From contig JAPPJA010000201.1 in the NCBI GenBank assembly GCA_028874675.1, forward strand, positions 1 through 8,079: DNA of 8,079 nucleotides, given 5' to 3'. The position numbers and the translations under genes were made by a program. Each line of letters opens with the position of its first letter. Position 1 is the first letter of the stretch. The notes under the pieces are model-generated. The model was not told the origin of the DNA and searched no databases. It saw only the letters and a program-made list of their open reading frames with translations. The stretch is from Chloroflexota bacterium. GTDB lineage: Bacteria > Chloroflexota > Dehalococcoidia > Lucifugimonadales > UBA3495. Shown here in pieces: positions 1 to 5,023 of the stretch.

Positions 1-239
1 CGCACCGGTTTAATACCCAATTTCGCTTAAATGCTTTGCGTCTATCCAATGTTCACCAAAATTGCGGAAGAGCCATAAGGGGTTCCACCTCAAAAAGGAC
101 CCGGCAGGATGTTGATCAAAGATGTGAGAGGCCAGATGTCTTCCGATAAAGCCAACGTTGAGATACCCCGCTTGCTGACAACGGCAGATTCAATCTTTAA
201 CCTGAGCCGGCAGACAAGGACCGCTGGCATACATTCACC
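1..239. other. Intergenic or gene-end region with no recognised gene
   Basis: This stretch is visibly richer in A and T than the rest of the window. It lies downstream of the restored stop of the LRR lipoprotein gene. I see no tRNA, no clear terminator hairpin and no transposon end. Two weak open stretches exist. One is a 59-codon minus-strand frame (189 down to 10) ending in TAA without an ATG, GTG or TTG near its beginning. The other is a 65-codon plus-strand frame starting at 109 that runs antisense through the FN3-coding end of the lipoprotein gene. Neither resembles a family I know. Confidence 0.5.
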
Positions 240-1894
240 TCAACGAATCGTAGCGGTGTCCGTAAACTCCGAGCACCCGGCCTTGTTGCAGGCCCGTACC
301 CTGTAGGATGTGGTATCGAAGCCGCCGAAAAAAAGTTGGGAGCATAGTCCCGGTATTCGGTAGCCGGTGCGCTGACCGCGGCATCAAGCTCCCAATCACT
401 GCCGCCGGCCGACCCCTGATACACATCATAGTAGGTTGCGCCAGGTGAACTCTGCCAGGTCACCTCAGCTTGATCGGGACCCGTCACTCTGACCTTTCTT
501 CCCGCAAACCCTTGGGGAGTAGCGGGGACGTTAACAGCGCCGTCAGATTCCGTAATCACGCCGATGGCGGGAAAAGCAAAATCGGAACATCCACATCGGT
601 TGCAAGACTTGGCGGTGTAATAGTAGGTCGTATCCGGGTCCAGCCCACGGTCCACGTACTCCCTGATCGCTACATTCGACTCGACGAGATCGAGCGGCCC
701 GGATTCTCCTTCATCGCTCCGGCGCCATTCGTGGCTGAAGGGCTGCTGGGAATCGGGCCGATCAAAGTCGTCGACCAGGAGTGTCGCCGTATCCGGCGTC
801 CTGTCAACGACCACGATGCGTGGTTCGTCCGGTGGCCTGTCGTCTCTCACATTGCGCAGACCTTGCGGTATGCATCCTGCGGCGCTGCCGTTCAGGTCCA
901 GATAGCGGCGGTCGGCAAGTTCAATCGGCATTTCGCCGTTTATTTCGTTCCCCGAGAGCCACAGCAGCCTCAATTCCCTCGCTCTGCCCAGTTCGGCAGG
1001 CACCGGTCCCCTCAACTGGTTGTCCTCCAGGTCCAGGTATTGGAGGTTTTCCGGGTTGCCCAGCTCCGGCGGTATCTGCCCCCTCAACTGGTTTGATGCC
1101 AAGGAGAGCAGGTACAGGCCTTTGAGGTTGCCCAGTTCAGCGGGTATCTCACCGCTCAACTGGTTATCCCAGAGGTCCAGCCTCTTGAGGTTCACCAGGT
1201 TCCCCAGTTCGGGTGGTATCTCGCCGCTCAACCGGTTGTTGTTGAGAATGAGATATTCGAGATTCGAGAGGTTGCCGATTTCGGGCGGTATTTCTCCGTT
1301 CAACCGGTTGCCTCTGATGTTGAGCTCCCCGAGTTCGGAAAGGTTCCCGATCTGGGAAGGTATTTCCCCCTCCAGATCGTTCTCCCAAAGCCACAGGCGC
1401 TCCAGGTGTGTAAGGTCGCCCAGTTCGGGCGGCAATTCACCGCTCAACCGGTTCCCATAGAGATGTAACTCCGTCACCCGTCCTCCGCTGGTGCGAACGC
1501 CCCACCAATATCCTATCGGTTCGTCGCTCAGCCAATCACGGTTGTCCACCCAGTTCGGACCGCCAGTGGCGTTGTACAGGGCGGCCAGGGCGGCCCTGTC
1601 GCCCGAGGCCGGGGAACTGCGTCCTACGCCCGTCGCTTCGACACCTCCGGCTCCACCGCCTCCGTCGCCTGTCAACCGGGGCGGGGCGCCACCCGGTTCC
1701 TCCGTGGGCGACGCCCTGGCGATTTCTGCCTCGGTGGCGCCCTTGACCCCTCCGGCAGGATCTGTGGACCCGGCGCCGCAGCCGGCGAGGGAAACGGCCA
1801 GAAGCAGCAGAAGGGCCGGGAGGGCTGCCTGCCTGAGGTGGCGCTTTCCGTCGCCGGACCGCCTGGGCTGGAGCCGGGAATGTATCCATGCCAT
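197..1894 (-). CDS. LRR and fibronectin III surface lipoprotein, frameshifted near the C-terminus
   Basis: This is a predicted lipid-anchored surface protein of 565 residues as read. The basic N-terminus is followed by a hydrophobic stretch (about 24-38) and a lipobox LAGC with the lipidated Cys39. A low-complexity Gly/Pro/Ala linker (40-95) leads to the cap motif 'DRAALAALYNATGGPNW' (99-115). Eight to nine 24-residue repeats of the plant-like type, consensus LxxLxLxxNxLxGxIPxELGNLxx, fill about 140-348. Two FN3-like domains follow (about 355-450 and 457 onward). The ATG at 1894 has AAAGGAG ten bases upstream. Such LRR/FN3 proteins are thought to bind proteins or carbohydrates outside the cell, but the ligand here is unknown. 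The last 40 or so residues are out of frame: a slip at 328-334 replaces the expected FN3 end, and the likely true stop is at 240-242 (about 551 residues). It lies 253 nt downstream of the kinase gene on the same strand, so co-transcription is possible but unproven. Confidence 0.92.
   Translation of the reverse strand: MAWIHSRLQPRRSGDGKRHLRQAALPALLLLLAVSLAGCGAGSTDPAGGVKGATEAEIARASPTEEPGGAPPRLTGDGGGGAGGVEATGVGRSSPASGDRAALAALYNATGGPNWVDNRDWLSDEPIGYWWGVRTSGGRVTELHLYGNRLSGELPPELGDLTHLERLWLWENDLEGEIPSQIGNLSELGELNIRGNRLNGEIPPEIGNLSNLEYLILNNNRLSGEIPPELGNLVNLKRLDLWDNQLSGEIPAELGNLKGLYLLSLASNQLRGQIPPELGNPENLQYLDLEDNQLRGPVPAELGRARELRLLWLSGNEINGEMPIELADRRYLDLNGSAAGCIPQGLRNVRDDRPPDEPRIVVVDRTPDTATLLVDDFDRPDSQQPFSHEWRRSDEGESGPLDLVESNVAIREYVDRGLDPDTTYYYTAKSCNRCGCSDFAFPAIGVITESDGAVNVPATPQGFAGRKVRVTGPDQAEVTWQSSPGATYYDVYQGSAGGSDWELDAAVSAPATEYRDYAPNFFSAASIPHPTGYGPATRPGARSLRTPLRFVEVNVCQRSLSAGSG
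328..334 (-). other. Frameshift site: seven-T homopolymer in the lipoprotein gene
   Basis: On the coding strand the gene runs through seven consecutive T (A on the plus strand). Adding one T, or removing two, moves the reading into a frame that encodes 'TTSYRVRACNKAGCSEF' and then TGA at 242-240. This matches the end of the gene's own first FN3 domain ('TTYYYTAKSCNRCGCSDF', about 422-439). The frame as given instead yields a tail unlike FN3 and stops at 197. The internal match makes a sequence error or recent mutation very likely. Confidence 0.82.
851..1477 (-). repeat. Tandem 72-bp leucine-rich repeats
   Basis: Eight to nine tandem copies of a 72-bp unit encode 24-residue LRRs with the plant-type GxIPxELGNL signature. 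The DNA is visibly repetitive: variants of 'cccagttcgggcggtatct' recur at 72-bp spacing. The seventh and eighth copies diverge (GPVPAELGRARE, GEMPIELADRR) and the last is a degenerate cap containing a Cys (SAAGCIPQGL). Regular tandem units like these can gain or lose copies by recombination. Confidence 0.9.
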
Positions 1895-1947
1895 CAGCGG
1901 TAGGCTCCTTTGGCGGCCAGTTTGATGACCACGGTCGGCAGTTTACC

Positions 1948-1968
1948 ATGTTCATGTAACGCGAACAT
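1948..1968. promoter_or_regulatory. Inverted repeat upstream of the LRR lipoprotein gene
   Basis: A perfect 6-bp inverted repeat, ATGTTC-N9-GAACAT, lies 54 bp upstream of the ATG at 1894, in the A/T-richer part of the spacer between the lipoprotein and kinase genes. Its size and position would suit an operator bound by a dimeric regulator. No convincing -35/-10 pair was found with it, so the regulatory role is a guess. A 6-bp pair can also arise by chance. Confidence 0.25.
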
Positions 1969-2147
1969 AACCTATGGGGCAATCATAAGTCACCGTTTAT
2001 TACCATCACGGAACCCGTCCTATCACCGTAGCCAAGGGTGTCTTCCCGGGCAAGAACAAACGGGAACAGGGGAGATCAAAGTAGAGCTTATGCCGAGGTT
2101 CTGCGGGGACGAAGCCTGGCCGTCGCTCAGGAAATCGCGGGAGGTTC

Positions 2148-4541
2148 CTAACCCCGCCCCTCCCCCGCCGGCACCCAGTACCCCACCCGCGGCTCGGTGA
2201 ACACGTAGGTGGGACGGTCCGCGTCGTCGCCCAGCTTGGAGCGCAGCCGGCTCACGATGGCGCGCATGGGCCGCAGGTCGCCGCCGCCCCTCCGGCCCCA
2301 CACCCGCTCCAGCAGCCGCTCGTAGGTCAGCACCCGCCCGGCGTTGGCCGCCAGCTCCTCCAGCAGCCGGTACTCCAGGGACACCAGGTCCAGCGGCTCC
2401 CCGCCCAGGGTGGCCCGGCGCTGGGCGAAGTCAACGGCCAGGCCGCCGTGCGCGTAGGCCGGCAGCGGCTCGGGCGCCGCCCGCCGGCGCAGGGCCGCCC
2501 GGATGCGGGCCGCCAGCTCCGTGGGCGAGAAGGGCTTGACCACGTAGTCCGCCGCCCCCATGTCGAAGGCCCGGGCCACCAGGTCCTCCCGCCCGTAGGC
2601 CGAGATGAAGACCACCGGCACGTCGTCAATCTCCAGGACGGCCTGCATCAGGTCCACGCCGTCGGCGCCGGGCAGCATCAGGTCCAGCAGCACCAGTTGG
2701 GGCCGCTCCTCGGCCATCAGCCGCAGGGCCTCCTCCGGGTCACCGGTAACCAGGGGCGCGTACCCCGCATCGGCCAGGGTCTCCCGGGCGTAGCGCAGGT
2801 CGTTGGGGTTGTCGTCCACCGCCAGCACCCGCACCCGCTCCTCCGCGTCCACCCGCCCCCGGCGGGATGAGCCGGCAGCAGCCGGAGACGCCCCGCCGCT
2901 CCCGGCGGCCTCCACCGTGGGCAGGGTGAAGGTGAACCGCGCCCCCAGGCCGACCCCGTCGCTCTCGGCCCGGATGCGGCCCCCGTGGGCCTCCACGATC
3001 CCCTTGCAGATGGCCAGCCCCAGGCCCGTGTTCCCGCCCGGTTCCCCGGACTGTTCACCGGACCCGCCGCCGGAGAACTTCCTGAACAGGTAGGGCAACT
3101 GTTCCGAGGGTATGCCCCGGCCCTCGTCAATCACCGACACCGCCACGTGCACCCCGTCCCGCGCGGCGCTCACCCGGACCGCCGCCGACGGCGGGCAGTG
3201 GCGGGCGGCGTTGGTCAGCAGGTTCACCAGCACCTGGACGATGCGCCGCCGGTCCGCCAGCACCAGGGGCAGGTCCGGGTCGATGTCGATCTCCAGGGGG
3301 TTCCCGCCCCCAGCGCCGGAGAAGGCGCTCCGGGCCCGGTCCACCAGCAGCAACACCTCCGCCGGTTCGGGACTGACCGGCAGGGAGCCCGATTCGATGC
3401 GGGCCACGTCCAGCAGGTCCGAGACCAGCTCCTTCATGTGGTCGGCCTGGTCCTCGATGATGCGGAAGAACTGGCGCGCCAGGGCCGGGTCCATGTCCGC
3501 GGCCGACCCCAGCAACGTGCCGGCCGAGCCCTTGATGGAGGTCAGGGGCGCCAGCAGCTCGTGGCTCACCATGGCCAGGAAGTCGGCCCGCAGCCGCTCC
3601 GCCTCCTCCAGGGGCGTCAGGTCCTGGAGGGTGACCACGAAGGACTCGACGGCGCCGTCGTCCCCCATGATCGGCGTGGCGTTGAGCAGGGCGCTGACGC
3701 TGCGCCCGTCGGGGACCCGCAGCGCCACCTCCTCGGCCCGCACCGTCTCCCCGGCGCGGAGCAGTTGGGCCAGGGGCAGCTCCTGAAGCGAAATCTCCCG
3801 CCCGTCGGCCCGCCGCAGCGTCACCAGGTTCAGGAGGTCCGCCGGCGCCTGCTCCGGCCCCCGCAGCCCGTCCACGATGCGCAGCGCCTCCCGGTTGAAG
3901 GACACCGGCGCTCCGGTGGCGGCGTCGAAGACCACCACCCCCACCGGGGAGGTGTCCACCAATGTCTCCAGGTCGGCCCGGGCCCGCCGCTCCTCCCGGT
4001 GCTGGCGGGCGTTGGCGATGGCCAGGGCCGCCTGGGCGGCGAACAGCGCCAGGGTGTCCTCGTCCTCCCGGGAGAACTCCTCCCCGTCCCGCTTCTCGGC
4101 CAGGTAGATGCTGCCCACCCGCTCCCCCTGGTGGTCCACCGGAAAGGCCAGGAAGGACACCCGCTCGCTGACCTCCACCGGAGGTTGCAGACCGGGCAGG
4201 CCCTGCTCCGCCAGGTGGCCCGGCAGGTCGGGCACCCGCAGGGGGCCGGCCAGCCCCGCCAGGTACTGGAAATGCTGCGCCCAGCCCGGAGCCGTCCACA
4301 GCCGCCCCGTCTCCTCGGCGGTCATGCCCGAGGACAGGAACTCCGCCGCCACCCCGGCCCCGTCGTGCAGGACGATGACGCCGTAGCGGGCGTTGGTCAG
4401 GGAGCGGGCCGAGTCCAGCGCCCCCTGGAGCACCGAGTTGAAGTCCAGGTCCCGGGTGATGCGCAGGCTGGCCTGGCCCAGGCGGGAGAGGCGCTCCCGG
4501 AGGGCGGCTATCTCCCGGGCCTGGCTGTCCGGTGGGTTCAA
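2148..4541 (-). CDS. Hybrid histidine kinase fused to an OmpR-type response regulator (GAF-PAS-HisKA-HATPase-REC-wHTH)
   Basis: This is a soluble two-component system in one 797-residue polypeptide. A short helical lead (1-25) precedes a GAF sensor domain (about 25-180), a helical linker and a PAS domain (about 190-310). The kinase core has H-box 'FLAMVSHELLAPLTSIKG' with the phospho-acceptor His327, N-box 'NLLTNAARH' (Asn444), G1 'DEGRGIP' (472-478) and G2 'GLGLAICKGIV' (506-516). An Ala/Gly/Ser linker leads to a receiver domain with the acidic pair Asp576/Asp577, phospho-acceptor Asp620 in 'LLDLMLPG', Ser647 and Lys669. A winged-helix DNA-binding domain of the OmpR/PhoB type closes the protein (about 693-793). 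All catalytic residues are present. No membrane segment is seen, so it should act in the cytoplasm on a diffusible or redox signal; the ligand is unknown. I chose the TTG at 4541 because GGAGGTG sits at 4553-4547. The frame stays open to another TTG at 4646, which has no ribosome site. It is divergent from the surface-protein gene at 5024. Confidence 0.94.
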   Translation of the reverse strand: MNPPDSQAREIAALRERLSRLGQASLRITRDLDFNSVLQGALDSARSLTNARYGVIVLHDGAGVAAEFLSSGMTAEETGRLWTAPGWAQHFQYLAGLAGPLRVPDLPGHLAEQGLPGLQPPVEVSERVSFLAFPVDHQGERVGSIYLAEKRDGEEFSREDEDTLALFAAQAALAIANARQHREERRARADLETLVDTSPVGVVVFDAATGAPVSFNREALRIVDGLRGPEQAPADLLNLVTLRRADGREISLQELPLAQLLRAGETVRAEEVALRVPDGRSVSALLNATPIMGDDGAVESFVVTLQDLTPLEEAERLRADFLAMVSHELLAPLTSIKGSAGTLLGSAADMDPALARQFFRIIEDQADHMKELVSDLLDVARIESGSLPVSPEPAEVLLLVDRARSAFSGAGGGNPLEIDIDPDLPLVLADRRRIVQVLVNLLTNAARHCPPSAAVRVSAARDGVHVAVSVIDEGRGIPSEQLPYLFRKFSGGGSGEQSGEPGGNTGLGLAICKGIVEAHGGRIRAESDGVGLGARFTFTLPTVEAAGSGGASPAAAGSSRRGRVDAEERVRVLAVDDNPNDLRYARETLADAGYAPLVTGDPEEALRLMAEERPQLVLLDLMLPGADGVDLMQAVLEIDDVPVVFISAYGREDLVARAFDMGAADYVVKPFSPTELAARIRAALRRRAAPEPLPAYAHGGLAVDFAQRRATLGGEPLDLVSLEYRLLEELAANAGRVLTYERLLERVWGRRGGGDLRPMRAIVSRLRSKLGDDADRPTYVFTEPRVGYWVPAGEGRG

Positions 4542-4546
4542 CTCGT

Positions 4547-4553
4547 CACCTCC
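4547..4553 (-). promoter_or_regulatory. Shine-Dalgarno site that sets the TTG start of the kinase
   Basis: The coding strand reads GGAGGTGACGAG-TTG, placing GGAGG seven bases before the TTG at 4541-4539. The upstream in-frame TTG at 4646 has only T/G-rich sequence before it. The 35 residues between them also lack the character of the kinase family. This supports 4541 as the true start. Confidence 0.75.
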
Positions 4554-4610
4554 GAAGGAGCAGGGCAACTCCCCAGTCCCCGCCAGCGGGATTTGGCGTT
4601 GGCGGGAGCA

Positions 4611-4639
4611 ATTATGCCCCAATTTCCCCTGTGCAACAA
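4611..4639 (-). promoter_or_regulatory. Candidate sigma-70-type promoter of the kinase gene
   Basis: On the minus strand, TTGTTG (4639-4634) and CATAAT (4616-4611) are separated by exactly 17 bp. The -10 matches the consensus at five of six positions, the -35 at only three of six. Transcription would begin near 4604 and give a leader of roughly 60 nt ahead of the TTG at 4541. The site lies in a locally A/T-rich patch, which favours it. It is a visual match only. Confidence 0.35.
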
Positions 4640-4687
4640 GATGCAATCACACAATCACAAGATATAACCCACAAATCCCCTGCGGGG

Positions 4688-4696
4688 TGGTATAGT
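4688..4696 (+). promoter_or_regulatory. Candidate extended -10 promoter element
   Basis: TGGTATAGT matches an extended -10 element (TGnTATAAT) with one mismatch in the hexamer. No good -35 lies 16-18 bp upstream, which extended -10 promoters can tolerate. Transcription would start near 4703, ahead of a GGAGG at 4721-4725, and could serve the small open frame at 4733 and/or the large surface-protein gene at 5024. Confidence 0.35.
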
Positions 4697-4732
4697 CCCC
4701 TGCGACCATTTTTGAACAATGGAGGACCACAG

Positions 4733-4975
4733 TTGTTCGTCAGCCATGCCCAGCTTCAGGGTGAACCGGCGCCGGCCCCGGCCCCGGCCGCCGCCGGGTC
4801 CGCCGCGCCCGGGGCGTCCCCCGCCGGGGACGCTCACGTGGTCAAGTTCGGCGGGGGGGGGGGGCGGGGGGGGGGGGGCGCCCGGGCGGGGGCCCCCCGC
4901 CCCGGGGGGCCCCCCCCCGGGGCCGCCCACGGGGCAACTTCACCCCCCCCCCCCCCCCGACTCTCCCGGCCCTAG
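4733..4975 (+). CDS. Possible small or truncated open frame, unknown function
   Basis: A TTG at 4733 lies seven bases after GGAGG (4721-4725) and downstream of the candidate extended -10 element. The first 40 codons use G or C almost always in the third position. They encode a hydrophilic, Pro/Ala-rich N-terminus ('FVSHAQLQGEPAPAPAP...', then 'GDAHVVKFGG'). From codon 41 the frame enters the G/C homopolymer block, where the translation (poly-Gly, poly-Pro) is meaningless, and it ends at TAG 4973-4975. The start signals are decent, but the body may be the beginning of a gene whose remainder was lost in a misassembly. Alternatively this is untranslated leader. An ATG at 4719 in another frame is a weaker alternative. 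I recognise no family. Confidence 0.2.
   Translation: MFVSHAQLQGEPAPAPAPAAAGSAAPGASPAGDAHVVKFGGGGGRGGGGARAGAPRPGGPPPGAAHGATSPPPPPRLSRP
4853..4958. other. G/C homopolymer block, probable assembly artefact or hidden gap
   Basis: The block holds G12-C-G13 at 4853-4878, then mixed runs of G and C including a near-palindrome around 4881-4909, C9 at 4910-4918 and C16 at 4943-4958. Outside a short island at 4923-4942 almost no A or T occurs. Normal coding sequence running into poly-G on the left, and normal sequence emerging from poly-C on the right, is what poly-G read ends from two-colour sequencing chemistry produce when two flanks are joined. A real G-quadruplex-forming element cannot be excluded. 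Spacing and reading frames across it should not be trusted. Confidence 0.6.
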
Positions 4976-5000
4976 AACCTGCATTCCCCGTCCTCTCCGC

Positions 5001-5018
5001 CGCCTCCCCCGGGAGGTG
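5001..5018 (+). promoter_or_regulatory. Ribosome-binding site within a small hairpin
   Basis: GGGAGGTG (5011-5018) is a strong Shine-Dalgarno site five bases before the ATG at 5024. The bases just upstream can pair with it: 5001-5007 with 5012-5018 gives seven pairs (one G-U) around a CCCG tetraloop. In the mRNA this would partly hide the ribosome site. The pairing is visible; any regulatory effect is inference, since such pairing is easy to find in G/C-rich DNA. Confidence 0.4.
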
Positions 5019-5023
5019 ACGGC

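Noticed and set aside
109..306. Plus-strand 65-codon frame with an AAGGA about nine bases upstream
   Set aside because: It runs antisense through the restored FN3-coding end of the lipoprotein gene (240-306). Its sequence resembles no family.
851..1477. Regularly spaced 72-bp repeats considered as a CRISPR array
   Set aside because: The repeats are contiguous, without unique spacers, and translate to leucine-rich repeats in one frame.
2023..2147. Search for a rho-independent terminator after the kinase
   Set aside because: I saw no hairpin followed by a T run. The CCCGGG palindrome near 2046 has no loop and no T tail.
4542..4646. 35-residue N-terminal extension of the kinase from the TTG at 4646
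   Set aside because: No ribosome site precedes it, and it would contain the likely promoter and the strong Shine-Dalgarno of the TTG at 4541.
2985..4667. Long plus-strand open frame (560 codons) opposite the kinase
   Set aside because: It is the antisense shadow of a G/C-rich gene. The translation is rich in Gln, Gly, Pro and Arg with no domain, whereas the minus strand carries an intact kinase with all motifs.
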